This document shows, piece after piece, positions 55,618-63,988 of a stretch of DNA of 64,000 nt. The stretch is from an uncultured Desulfovibrio sp. (GTDB taxonomy: Bacteria; Desulfobacterota; Desulfovibrionia; Desulfovibrionales; Desulfovibrionaceae), in assembly GCF_910584445.1 (NCBI RefSeq), contig NZ_CAJUBO010000002.1, positions 155,686 to 219,685 of the forward strand, in the 5' to 3' direction. The notes under the pieces were generated by a model that was not told the origin of the DNA, made no database searches, and worked only from the letters and a program-made list of their open reading frames with translations. A program made the position numbers and the translations under genes. How positions within the stretch are numbered: position 1 is the stretch's first letter; each line of letters opens with the position of its first letter.

Positions 55618-56769
55618 TCAGTCCAGGGATACGCGCACTTCTCCGCTCATGAGCTTGGGGAGAAGGGCGTCGCGGAGCTTTTCCAATGTGCGGATTTGCA
55701 CACAATTAGAGATAATTTTATCATTAAGTGGCGCACTTTTCTTTTCATAACCAGCTACTGCGTTCTTATCTGGAACAGTAATAGCAAGATCATCAAAGTC
55801 CTTTTTACTTATAGAACCAAAAACTGTACCCTCATCATTATATATTAAAATATCTCTAAGTAAATGCCGCAGCTTGAAATAGGTATATGAATAAAATGAT
55901 GGATTTTTCTTATATCTAAATGCAGACAGTCCTCGCCCGATGCAACATTTTTCTTGAGCCATATTTTGGGCACCGACTGGCGCTCTGACACTGATTAAGG
56001 TGTCAAATGGTTGGGCAAAGCGTGTTGGGGCCGTCGTATAAACCCTTTTTGATGGAAAACGGAAACCGAAATCCGCATTTCCTTGGAACATGGGCACGCC
56101 AAGCCCAACCTCATTGAAGGAATCACCGCTTGGTGATTGTCCCATTGTAAATTCAAATTCATCAGGTATGCAACCTGTCTTCCACTCCTCCTTTGCGTTC
56201 TCCACAAACCACTGCTTGAACAACACCTCGGCCATAGCCTCCAGCGTGGCATTTTGACGGTGGAGCAGGTCGATTTTGTCGTCAAGACTGCTGAGGACGG
56301 CGGCAATGGCGCGTTGCTCAGGCAATGACGGTATAGGAAATTTCATATTTTCAAACGTTCCAAGATTTATATTATCTTGAACTGAACCTTCACCTAAATA
56401 TTGTAATTCTCTTTTATAATGCATTAATGTGTAATAAATAAAATTTAAATCAGCTTTATCTTGATTAGGAATAAAGCCTAATACACTATCTGGAAAGCAC
56501 GCATCAAAATCTAAAATGCCGATTTCAGCAATATTTGCTGCTATTGTTATACATAATGTTCCTTTTGTCCATATTTTACTTTGCTTCAAACCTTCTTCTG
56601 AGTAAGTTTGAGTATAACAATTAATATACTTTTTTGCCTCACGGATTTCTCTAGTCTGTATAAAAGGGTATGGTCCACCGTATAGATGAAAAGCATATCG
56701 AGGTCTATGACGTGAACGGCCTCTTGCGAGTTCGCCAATTTCCTGCAGGGTGCATTCATGCCATCTCAT
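55618..56769 (-). CDS. hsdS: Type I restriction-modification specificity subunit HsdS
   Basis: HsdS reads the bipartite target site for HsdM and HsdR. The 383-residue product has two target-recognition domains (about 1-140 and 185-335), each followed by a conserved helix: [20 protein letters not shown] with [20 protein letters not shown], and [19 protein letters not shown] at the C-terminus. TRD-coding parts are clearly more AT-rich than the flanking hsdM and hsdR, as expected for swapped recognition domains. It overlaps hsdM by four bases (ATGA). The hsdR frame begins within about 25 bases of its stop. Confidence 0.9.
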   Translation of the reverse strand: MRWHECTLQEIGELARGRSRHRPRYAFHLYGGPYPFIQTREIREAKKYINCYTQTYSEEGLKQSKIWTKGTLCITIAANIAEIGILDFDACFPDSVLGFIPNQDKADLNFIYYTLMHYKRELQYLGEGSVQDNINLGTFENMKFPIPSLPEQRAIAAVLSSLDDKIDLLHRQNATLEAMAEVLFKQWFVENAKEEWKTGCIPDEFEFTMGQSPSGDSFNEVGLGVPMFQGNADFGFRFPSKRVYTTAPTRFAQPFDTLISVRAPVGAQNMAQEKCCIGRGLSAFRYKKNPSFYSYTYFKLRHLLRDILIYNDEGTVFGSISKKDFDDLAITVPDKNAVAGYEKKSAPLNDKIISNCVQIRTLEKLRDALLPKLMSGEVRVSLD

Positions 56770-58310
56770 ATTTTCACCTTTCCTAAGCTCTCCAGAATGG
56801 CCGCGTTCAGCTTTTTCTCCTCATCTAGCTGAGCTGCAAAGTCTTTTTGCAGGCTGGCGAAGCGCTCCGCAAAATCAAAGTCATCCTCCTCATCAGGCAG
56901 ACCCACATAGCGGCCCGGCGTGAGCACATAGTCCTTTGCCGCCACTTCGGAGAGCGACACCGAGGCGCAGAAACCCTTCACGTCTTCATACGCGCCGTCC
57001 ACATTACGCCAGTTGTGATAGGTGTCGCTGATGGTTTTGATGTCTTCCTGCGTTAAAACGCGGGTGCGGCGGTTGATGAGCGTGCCCATGGTGCGGGCGT
57101 CAATAAACAGGATTTCGCCACTGCGATTGCGGAATCTGTGATTTGTGCGATCACGGGCCAGAAACCACAGCGCCGCAGGAATCTGGGTATTCAGGAAGAG
57201 CTTGGCGGGTAGGTTGACGATGCAGTCGATGAGGTTGCCTTCCTCTATCATCCGGCGGCGAATCTCGCCCTCGCCGTTGGTCTTGCTGGTCAGCGCGCCC
57301 TTGGCGAGCACGATCCCGGCCTGCCCCGCCGGGGCGAGGTGGAAGGCGAAATGCTGGAGCCACGCAAAATTGGCGCTCCCCGCCGGGGGCGCGCCATATT
57401 GCCAGCGGGCGTCCTTGCGGAGCTGGTCTCCGCTCCAGTCGCTGTCATTGAAAGGCGGATTGGCGAGGATGTAGTCGGCCCGCACATCCTTGAGCGCGTC
57501 CTTGAGGAACGAGCCTTCGTTGTTCCACTTGACCTGCGAACTCTCGATGCCGCGAATGGCAAGGTTCATCTTGGCAAGTCGCCATGTGGTCTGGTTGCTC
57601 TCCTGCCCGTAGATGCTGATGTCCCGGATGCGGCCCCGATGCTCGCGCACAAACTTCTCGCTCTGCACAAACATGCCGCCGCTGCCGCAGCAGGGGTCCA
57701 TGACGCGGCCCTTGAACGGCTCCAGCATGGCGACCAGCAGTTCAACGATGGAGCGCGGCGTATAGAACTGGCCGCCCTTCTTGCCTTCGGCCAGGGCGAA
57801 CTCGCCAAGGAAATACTCAAAAACATGGCCCAGCACGTCAGCGCTGCGCGCCTTGGCGTCCCCCAGGGCGATGCCGGAAACCAGGTCGATGAGCGCGCCA
57901 AGCGTGGCCGGGTCCAGATTGTCGCGGGCGTACACCTTGGGCAAAACGCCCTTGAGCGCGGGGTTGTCCTTCTCAAGGGCGTCCATGGCGGCGTCAACAA
58001 GGACGCCGATGTCCGGCTTCCTGGCATTGTCGCGCAGCCAGTTCCAGCGGGCGGCCCGGGGCACGAAAAAGACATTCTTGGCCTTGTATTCGTCCCTGTC
58101 CTCCGGGTCGGCCCCTTCAAATTCCCCTTTCCCTTCCAGAAGCTGCGCCCGCAGGCTCTCAAAGGAATCCGAAATATATTTGAGGAATATGAGGCCGAGC
58201 ACCACATGCTTGTAGTCAGCGGCGTCCAGATTTTTGCGCAGCTTGTCCGCCGCGCTCCAGAGCTGCTTTTCCAGCGGCTCCTGCGGCGTTTCCTTCTTGG
58301 GGCGTGCCAT
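56766..58310 (-). CDS. hsdM: Type I restriction-modification methylase HsdM
   Basis: HsdM methylates adenine N6 at the site chosen by HsdS. The 514-residue product has an N-terminal helical domain ([36 protein letters not shown]), the SAM-binding [12 protein letters not shown] near residue 204, [20 protein letters not shown], and the catalytic [12 protein letters not shown] near 286. ATG 58310 after AGGA is preferred to an upstream ATG. It leads the hsdM-hsdS-hsdR run. Even if the restriction subunit is dead, methylation may persist. Confidence 0.95.
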   Translation of the reverse strand: MARPKKETPQEPLEKQLWSAADKLRKNLDAADYKHVVLGLIFLKYISDSFESLRAQLLEGKGEFEGADPEDRDEYKAKNVFFVPRAARWNWLRDNARKPDIGVLVDAAMDALEKDNPALKGVLPKVYARDNLDPATLGALIDLVSGIALGDAKARSADVLGHVFEYFLGEFALAEGKKGGQFYTPRSIVELLVAMLEPFKGRVMDPCCGSGGMFVQSEKFVREHRGRIRDISIYGQESNQTTWRLAKMNLAIRGIESSQVKWNNEGSFLKDALKDVRADYILANPPFNDSDWSGDQLRKDARWQYGAPPAGSANFAWLQHFAFHLAPAGQAGIVLAKGALTSKTNGEGEIRRRMIEEGNLIDCIVNLPAKLFLNTQIPAALWFLARDRTNHRFRNRSGEILFIDARTMGTLINRRTRVLTQEDIKTISDTYHNWRNVDGAYEDVKGFCASVSLSEVAAKDYVLTPGRYVGLPDEEDDFDFAERFASLQKDFAAQLDEEKKLNAAILESLGKVKI

Positions 58311-58415
58311 GCTTTGTCCTTGATAAATGGTGTTTTCATCTTGGATTATAGGGGCCTGGAAGTGGCATGGCAAGAGCGGATGTCCGCAAATGGGATAGCG
58401 GACATCCCCTTGGGC

Positions 58416-58820
58416 CTATAGTTCATCCAGCGGCGTATCCGGGCTGATGGTAAAACCGCCTCCTGTGCCCTGCGACTGTTGGTTATTATCATCCTGTCGT
58501 CTGGCAATCCCTTCAATCTTGGCGGCGGTGGGCGAGGGCGTGTCTCTCTTTTGGGTTTTCCGGCCTTCCCGCTGGCGTCTGGCTTCGGTCAGGTATTTGG
58601 TCAGGGTTTGGTGCTTCACCTCAATCCCCTTCTCGTGCAGCTTTTCGACGATTTCCTGTGTGTCGAAGCCGCGCTTCTTCATCCGCTCCAGCGTCAAGGC
58701 AAGGGAAAAAATGGCCTGCTTCACGGTCATGGCGCGGTTTCCGTCCAGCGTGACGGCGGCGGGCTTGAGCCTGGCGAACTCCTGTCGGATTTCCTTCAGT
58801 TGGCTGGCGGTGATGCTCAT
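58416..58820 (-). CDS. Mobilization-region accessory protein with helical DNA-binding-like domain
   Basis: The 134-residue product has a helical N-terminal half (KEIRQEFARLKPAAVTLDGN, MTVKQAIFSLALTLERMKKR, GFDTQEIVEKLHEKGIEVKH, TLTKYLTEARRQREG), where the last two helices look like a helix-turn-helix, and a disordered Gln/Gly/Thr-rich tail. It follows the MobV relaxase gene, where accessory relaxosome proteins are usual, but I cannot name the family. AGGAG lies nine bases before ATG 58820. Confidence 0.55.
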   Translation of the reverse strand: MSITASQLKEIRQEFARLKPAAVTLDGNRAMTVKQAIFSLALTLERMKKRGFDTQEIVEKLHEKGIEVKHQTLTKYLTEARRQREGRKTQKRDTPSPTAAKIEGIARRQDDNNQQSQGTGGGFTISPDTPLDEL

Positions 58821-58966
58821 GGTGGTTTCTCCTGTGATTGACGGGGGAATGTCCCCCGATTTGTCTTTTGCCTTTGGCGGTCAAGCGGCACGCTTGCCCA
58901 CGGGTTTTCGCCAGAAAACCATAGTGGGCTATGACTCACAGTTGAGTCGAGATTCCCGGCGGACGG

Positions 58967-60214
58967 TCAGCGCATCCTTGAGTGACGGCGTTGAGGTACG
59001 GCTTCCGGCTCTTGCCGGATATGCCGTTCACGCTCGACCTGCTGGCGGGCTTCCGCTTCCTGTCGCTCGCGCGCCTGCTGTTCTTCTTCCTCCCGCTGCC
59101 GCTGCTCCTCCTTTTCCTGAAGGAATGCGGCGTGGAGCGGCATGATTTCCGGCTGGAGGGTGAACGCGCGGTATTCCTCCAGTTCATCCTGAAAGCCCCG
59201 CTCCTGTTGCATCAGGCTGCGCATGTTGTGGGCATTGACTTCCTGCTCCTGTGCATACTGCGCCTTGAGCAGGGAATATTGTCTTGAAAGCTCTTGCAGC
59301 CGCTTTTCAAGCGTTTTGTTTTCGGCCTGCAATTTGTCTCTGGCGGCAGCGATCATGCTTTTTTCAGCAAGGGATTTTTGTTGATGTTCCATGATCGTCT
59401 GTGCCTGTTTCAGCACGGATTTGTAATTGAGCAAGGACGCCTGCGGGAGTTCCGGCATATCCGATAAAATGGCTTCCGCCTCGCGGGCCTGCTGTTCCAT
59501 GGATTGCAGGCGTTCCTGCAAGACTTCCTCCTGCTTCCGCCTTTCAGCCATTTCTCCGATAAGTTGCAAGGCTTCATGCGCTACGGCATCAGCCTCGCTC
59601 CGCAAACCGGCGAGAGCTTCCTGTTGCTGCTTGAACTCTCGCGTATCGAGATGCTTTTTCGCTGCCCCCGGCTTCTGCTCGACGCCACGCTGAATCTCAA
59701 AGCCCCGGCTTTGCAGGTAGCTCGGCAACTCGGTTTGCAGCTTTTTCAGACTGGCGCGGGTATAAATACTGTTGGCGCTGAGCCGTCCATCCGGCGTTAC
59801 CGGCACGTGAAGGAAGTGCATGTGCGGCGTCTTTTCATCCATATGCACCATTGCGGAGATGACGTTTTCCTTGCCGACAAAATCCGTGAGATAGGCCGCG
59901 GCTTCCTCGAAAAACCGCCTGGTTTCCTCCTTGCCCATGCGGGTAAAGAACGATTTGTCCGAACTGACAATCAGACCGCACATATGCACGGCATCCTTGC
60001 GGACAGCCTTGACCATGAGCAGATCGTCAATGCGATTCTGGATGGCCTGCGCGTAGTTGTCGGAGGTTGATTCATGAAGGTCGTAGTTTCCCGCACTTCG
60101 GCTGTAATCAATATCAGGGTTGGAATGGCTCTCGCGTTCGCGCCTATTGTGCGACTGGATGCCGCGAACGGCATCCTTTTTGAACTTGCTCATGTGCAGG
60201 ACGAGTGTGGACAT
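58967..60214 (-). CDS. MobV-family relaxase (Pre/Mob)
   Basis: MobV relaxases nick oriT and lead DNA transfer. The 415-residue product has the three family motifs: the N-terminal SHNRRERESHSNPDIDYSRS with AGNYDL, then MVHMDEKTPHMHFLHVPV (His124, His131, His133, the metal-binding HxDExTPHMH). A long coiled coil (about 220-330) and a Glu/Arg-rich tail follow. AGGAAG precedes ATG 60214. A large inverted repeat lies just upstream and may be oriT. It needs conjugation machinery from elsewhere, so the element is mobilizable rather than self-transmissible. Confidence 0.9.
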   Translation of the reverse strand: MSTLVLHMSKFKKDAVRGIQSHNRRERESHSNPDIDYSRSAGNYDLHESTSDNYAQAIQNRIDDLLMVKAVRKDAVHMCGLIVSSDKSFFTRMGKEETRRFFEEAAAYLTDFVGKENVISAMVHMDEKTPHMHFLHVPVTPDGRLSANSIYTRASLKKLQTELPSYLQSRGFEIQRGVEQKPGAAKKHLDTREFKQQQEALAGLRSEADAVAHEALQLIGEMAERRKQEEVLQERLQSMEQQAREAEAILSDMPELPQASLLNYKSVLKQAQTIMEHQQKSLAEKSMIAAARDKLQAENKTLEKRLQELSRQYSLLKAQYAQEQEVNAHNMRSLMQQERGFQDELEEYRAFTLQPEIMPLHAAFLQEKEEQRQREEEEQQARERQEAEARQQVERERHIRQEPEAVPQRRHSRMR

Positions 60215-60241
60215 AATGAAACTTCCTTATCCTGTAGGAAA

Positions 60242-60291
60242 CAGGTGTCCCGCTGTACCGACGCTTAAGCAGCGGTACAGCGGGACACCTG
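60242..60291. repeat. Perfect 19-base inverted repeat upstream of relaxase gene
   Basis: CAGGTGTCCCGCTGTACCG (60242-60260) and CGGTACAGCGGGACACCTG (60273-60291) flank a 12-base loop that contains the palindrome GCTTAAGC. The repeat sits in the 86 bases between the primase gene stop and the relaxase start. It could be oriT of the MobV system or a terminator; no long T run follows (TTTCC on the minus strand). Confidence 0.6.
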
Positions 60292-60300
60292 AAAATAGGC

Positions 60301-62082
60301 TCAATCAAGACCTTCCAGTTTTCTTTTCAGTCTGTGGACAGCCGATTTCGATTTGCCCATTTCCTCGGCGCAGTCACGGATGCTGTAGCCCTCGCCAAGC
60401 AACCTTTTCAGCTCCTCCAGCTCCACATCCTCAATTTCCCGAACCTGCCAGTGCAGGGCGTTGCCTTCGGTAATCAGGTTGGCCTCGAAAGGTTTGGCGT
60501 CATCGCCGAGAATGCCCCTGGCTTTGGTCAGATGAACCTCAAACCTCGCGCCTTCGGCCATTGCGTATTCCCTGGGCCTGCGAAGGCTGATGACCGTATC
60601 CATGATGTCCTCCTTCGCACTGGTGCCGCGCTGGTCGCCGGACTTTCCGGCATGGTGAATCAGGAGAACGGTGATGCCCCTGCGGCGCAGATCCAGAAGC
60701 CACGCCTGCATGGCCTGCCAGGACTGCGATTCGTTTTCCTTGCCCGTGCGGCAGAGTGTTGCGATATTGTCCAGCACAACCATGTCCACGCCTTTCAGAA
60801 GAGGCTCAATCATGGCCTGCCCGTTGGGCGTGGACAAATCCGGCATGGCGCACGGCTGCAAGTCCGGCGTGATGAGCGAAAGGTTTTTCAGCGCCTGCGG
60901 CGGGATGGACATACCCCCCACAAGGGATGACAAACGGCTCTGCATGGACGTGGCGGGCATTTCACCGTCCACATAGAGTGTCTTTTTGGGCATGGGCGCG
61001 CGCCAGTTGAACACCGCGCCGCCGGAGGCGACGGCCACGGCCACGCTCAGGGCGGCAAAGGTTTTGCCCACGCCTCGCGGAGCATAGAGGATGCCTATCC
61101 CTTGAACCGGCAAAATGGGCGATAGAAGATAGCCCCGGTCAGGTATCTGCATGGACAGGAACTCGCTCATGTCCAGGGCAACAAGACCGTGCTGTTTGGT
61201 CAGGGCTGTTTCCAGTTGAGAACGGACGGCTTCAAGGCCCTCAATCTGGTGGAGGTCATTGAAATCTGTGCCATTGCCGCTGGTAAAGTGGGGAAGCACA
61301 AGTTGAGCGTTTGCGAGTCGGGCCGCTTCTCCGCCTCTCTTGCGTCCGATTTCGTCATTGTCGCCGCAAATGATGATTGCCTTGTCTGTGAATAGGTCTC
61401 TTGCCGATTTGGCGACCACGGGCATATTATTGGCGGAGAAAGTCACATGAACCGTCCAGCCAGAAGCAAGATGTATGCTTGCGCCAGTGGCAAAGCCCTC
61501 GCAGATGGCAATGGGCTTTTCCGGCTGCCCCTGAATGATGAACCTGCCGTCTGAAACCTTGCCACCAACGAGGAAACGCTTGGTTCCATCAGGATAGATG
61601 CGTTGCAGGCTTTGCAGATTGTTTGCAGCATCCAGAACCGGGATAAGCAGAGTACCGTCCCGCGATTGCCGTATGCCTTCCAAAGCTGGAATGCCCTTGC
61701 GCCACAAGTAGGGATGGCTGGCGTCGCACACTCTTGCCGCATTCCATTCCTGTCTTGCCTGCTGGGCCGCTTCCGCATGGCGTCTGGTACATTCTTCTTC
61801 CCTCTGTCGCCGGATGGAGTGCTGGCGTTCCCGCCATGCGGACATTTCCGCAAATGAAAGTGTCTGCTTTTCTTCGGCGCAGAACGTGCCCTGGTCATCA
61901 GTTTCCCAGTTGCACCACCAGAGAGTGGCCGGTTTGTCCAGATGGGCGATATACGCGCCATTCCGCGCGCGGGGCTTGCCTTCTGTGGGGCAGCGGTGAA
62001 GATTGCCGTCAGCAAGGATTTCTTCTGGAACAAGGCCATGCTGACCAAGCACGTCATGGAAAGTGTGGAGAAGATCATTCAT
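60301..62082 (-). CDS. Toprim primase-type / RepA-like helicase replication protein
   Basis: The 593-residue product combines a TOPRIM domain (about residues 165-270; AICEGFATGASIHLASG, KAIIICGDNDEIGRK) and a RecA-fold ATPase (about 315-500) with Walker A YAPRGVGKTFAAL and Walker B MVVLDNIATLC, then SGDQRGTSAKEDIMDTVISL, which resembles hexameric helicases such as RepA. It ends with a helix-turn-helix (CAEEMGKSKSAVHRLKRKLE). This layout is common in phage P4-like satellites and integrative elements, where it drives replication after excision. AAGGAGAAGGCC precedes ATG 62082, which overlaps alpA by eight bases. Confidence 0.85.
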   Translation of the reverse strand: MNDLLHTFHDVLGQHGLVPEEILADGNLHRCPTEGKPRARNGAYIAHLDKPATLWWCNWETDDQGTFCAEEKQTLSFAEMSAWRERQHSIRRQREEECTRRHAEAAQQARQEWNAARVCDASHPYLWRKGIPALEGIRQSRDGTLLIPVLDAANNLQSLQRIYPDGTKRFLVGGKVSDGRFIIQGQPEKPIAICEGFATGASIHLASGWTVHVTFSANNMPVVAKSARDLFTDKAIIICGDNDEIGRKRGGEAARLANAQLVLPHFTSGNGTDFNDLHQIEGLEAVRSQLETALTKQHGLVALDMSEFLSMQIPDRGYLLSPILPVQGIGILYAPRGVGKTFAALSVAVAVASGGAVFNWRAPMPKKTLYVDGEMPATSMQSRLSSLVGGMSIPPQALKNLSLITPDLQPCAMPDLSTPNGQAMIEPLLKGVDMVVLDNIATLCRTGKENESQSWQAMQAWLLDLRRRGITVLLIHHAGKSGDQRGTSAKEDIMDTVISLRRPREYAMAEGARFEVHLTKARGILGDDAKPFEANLITEGNALHWQVREIEDVELEELKRLLGEGYSIRDCAEEMGKSKSAVHRLKRKLEGLD

Positions 62083-62284
62083 GGCCTTCTCCTTCCTTAC
62101 CGGCGTTTTCAATGAAAGCTCTGATGTCTTCGGCTCGCCAAACAGTCGTACGCGGGCCAAGTTTCAATGGCTTCGGATAGCGGCCTGTGGAGCAGCCTTT
62201 CCACCATGCGCTCTTGCTTATGGGGAAAAATTCCAGAATCTGGGGAAGCCTGAGAAAACCTGTGGCGGGTATTTGAGTTGCCAT
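62075..62284 (-). CDS. alpA: AlpA-family regulator / excisionase
   Basis: The 69-residue product is a MerR-like winged helix of the AlpA type: FLRLPQILEFFPISKSAWW then KGCSTGRYPKPLKLGPRTTV, WRAEDIRAFIEN. AlpA-type proteins switch on integrase expression or act as excisionase. GGAGGT precedes ATG 62284. The gene leads the replication operon. An operator-like palindrome overlaps its start and a phased decamer array lies 75 bases upstream. Confidence 0.88.
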   Translation of the reverse strand: MATQIPATGFLRLPQILEFFPISKSAWWKGCSTGRYPKPLKLGPRTTVWRAEDIRAFIENAGKEGEGHE

Positions 62285-62325
62285 AGCATTACCTCCGTAT
62301 CGTAATGGTCTTTACGGAGTGCTAT
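62283..62325. promoter_or_regulatory. Operator-like palindrome overlapping alpA start
   Basis: Outer arms ATAGCA (62283-62288) and TGCTAT (62320-62325) and inner arms CTCCGTA (62293-62299) and TACGGAG (62313-62319) are inverted around the alpA ribosome binding site. TGCTATAGCA at 62320-62329 is itself a perfect palindrome. Autoregulation by AlpA would fit. Confidence 0.4.
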
Positions 62326-62360
62326 AGCATATTTATTCAATTAATCCACATTGTTGATGA

Positions 62361-62410
62361 AGTACGATACCGTGCGATGCGGTTCGATGCAGTCCGATAC
62401 AGTTCGATAG
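62361..62410 (+). repeat. Five tandem 10-base repeats, consensus NGTNCGATRC
   Basis: In order the decamers read AGTACGATAC, CGTGCGATGC, GGTTCGATGC, AGTCCGATAC, AGTTCGATAG. Every unit keeps GT, CGAT at the same phase, so the array is exactly helically phased over 50 bases between the integrase stop and alpA. It looks like a multi-copy protein-binding site (iteron-like origin or AlpA/integrase control region). Confidence 0.75.
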
Positions 62411-62473
62411 AGGTGCATGGAAAAGTGAAATTTTCAGAAAAAATTTTTGTGGCAAGCAATTTTGGGGCGCAGA

Positions 62474-62518
62474 TAAAAACGGCAAGGCGTCACAACCGAT
62501 CTGCCGCAACGCCCTGCC
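62474..62518 (-). terminator. Terminator of the integrase gene
   Basis: On the minus strand GGCAGGGCGT and ACGCCTTGCC form a 10-base stem (one G-T pair) around an 18-base loop, followed by GTTTTTATC. It begins 28 bases past the integrase stop. Confidence 0.7.
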
Positions 62519-62545
62519 ATAAATTTGAAAATTTTGCTTACTAAA

Positions 62546-63796
62546 TTATTCCAGTGAATTGGATGTATCCTGACTTCGCAATTCGTCCAGATAATCAGCC
62601 CACCTCTGAAGCAATTCACGTCGTTTATCCAAATATGACGCATGGTTGTACGCATCCCGAACGGCATTCTGCTCTTTGTGGGCAAGCTGGGCCTCAATGA
62701 TGTCGCCGTCAAAGCCCCATTCCAGTTTCTTTTCATTCAGGATGGTGGAGAACATGGCGCGGAAACCGTGGATGGTCATTTCTTCCTTGCTGAAACCCAT
62801 TCGGCGGATACCGTTCAAAAGTGCCATGTCGGAAATGCATTGCGAGGCTGAATGCCGTCCCGGAAAGCAGAGTTCGCCCGTACCTGTGAGCAGATGCAGT
62901 TCGCGGAAAAGTTTGACTGCCTGAGTGGGCAATGGCACGGCATGGGCAATGCGCATTTTCATGCCGCCGCCATCCTTGGCATTTTCTCTTCTGGCTGCAG
63001 GCACAATCCAGAGCGCCTTGTCCAGATCAATCTCTGACCACCTGCCGCCGCGAAGCTCGGCGCTCCGCAAGGCCAGATAGGGCAGTATCTTGAGCGCATA
63101 ACCGACAACGGCTCCGCCCTGATATTCGTCTATGCAGCGCAGGAGATGGCCGACAGCGGCGGGATCGGTCATGGTGGCGTAATGCCTTGTCTGGATTGGC
63201 TTGAGGACTTCCTTGAGGCCGTCAGCCGGGTTGAAGACGATATAGCCGCAGGTGCGGGCAAAACGGCATATCTGCCCGGCGGTTTCAGCCAGCTTGTGCG
63301 CCGTTACCGAATGCCCCGCGGCTTCCACCGGCCTGATTGCGCCCAGAATATCGGTTGGCACCAGCTTGCTGATGGGCTTTTCGCCAATCCGCTCATTGAG
63401 CAGGGAAATGAGCCATTGCTTTTTCTTGATATTGGCCGCCGCATAGGAATCCTGCTTGGTGGCGAACCATTCCTGAGCGACAACGGCGAAGGTCAGCGCC
63501 TGTTCACGCGCCGCCGCTTCGGCTTCTTCCTTGGCGGCCTTTTTCTGAGCGCCGGGATCAATGTCGTTGGCAAGCAGTTCCTTGGCCTTGTCGCGCTTGC
63601 GGCGGGCATCCTTCAGGGAGACGGCGGGATACGCGCCAAAGCTGAGCGTCTTTCTTTTTCCGGCATAGCGGTAATCCATCCGCCACAATTTTCCACCGGA
63701 AGCGGAGAGGTAGAGGTACAAGCCTTCAGAGTCGGCCAGTTTTGCCGGAGTACCGTCGGACTTCAAATTCCTGATCATGCTGTCGGTCAGTGGCAT
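62546..63796 (-). CDS. int: P4-type tyrosine integrase
   Basis: This site-specific recombinase inserts and excises the element. The 416-residue product has the DUF4102 arm-binding domain (MPLTDSMIRNLKSDGTPAKL, SFGAYPAVSLKDARRKRDKA), a core-binding helical domain (about 105-200), and the catalytic domain with Arg in LALRSAELRGGRW, HxxR in IHGFRAMFS and the Tyr in RDAYNHASYLDKR near the end. ATG 63796 was preferred to a longer start at 63862; AGGA is about ten bases upstream. The host attachment site should lie to its right, near or past the window edge. Confidence 0.92.
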   Translation of the reverse strand: MPLTDSMIRNLKSDGTPAKLADSEGLYLYLSASGGKLWRMDYRYAGKRKTLSFGAYPAVSLKDARRKRDKAKELLANDIDPGAQKKAAKEEAEAAAREQALTFAVVAQEWFATKQDSYAAANIKKKQWLISLLNERIGEKPISKLVPTDILGAIRPVEAAGHSVTAHKLAETAGQICRFARTCGYIVFNPADGLKEVLKPIQTRHYATMTDPAAVGHLLRCIDEYQGGAVVGYALKILPYLALRSAELRGGRWSEIDLDKALWIVPAARRENAKDGGGMKMRIAHAVPLPTQAVKLFRELHLLTGTGELCFPGRHSASQCISDMALLNGIRRMGFSKEEMTIHGFRAMFSTILNEKKLEWGFDGDIIEAQLAHKEQNAVRDAYNHASYLDKRRELLQRWADYLDELRSQDTSNSLE

Positions 63797-63831
63797 GGCT
63801 AAAATCCTTTGCTGGCAAGGGGTTGCAGGGT

Positions 63832-63890
63832 GACGGTATTTTTCGTGCCTCGTTTCCTCCATGTCGGCTCATACCGCTGTAAATACCGTC
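63832..63890. repeat. Inverted GACGGTATTT / AAATACCGTC pair upstream of int
   Basis: GACGGTATTT at 63832-63841 and AAATACCGTC at 63881-63890 are perfect 10-base inverted repeats, 36 and 85 bases from the integrase start. The same motif is at 50331-50340. They are likely integrase arm-type binding sites. Confidence 0.55.
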
Positions 63891-63944
63891 ATTTTTGTTG
63901 GTTCTCCCCATTTTTCACGACACCTTGCTGGACATAGCATTGCC

Positions 63945-63988
63945 CAAAAAGCCAAGTCCCGCAAGGCTTTTTGAACCTTGCGGGACTT
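63945..63988 (-). terminator. Terminator-like hairpin at right window edge
   Basis: AAGTCCCGCAAGG (63954-63966) and CCTTGCGGGACTT (63976-63988) form a perfect 13-base stem. On the minus strand GGCTTTTTGGG follows. It probably ends a leftward transcript coming from beyond the window, perhaps the host gene at the attachment site. Confidence 0.65.
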
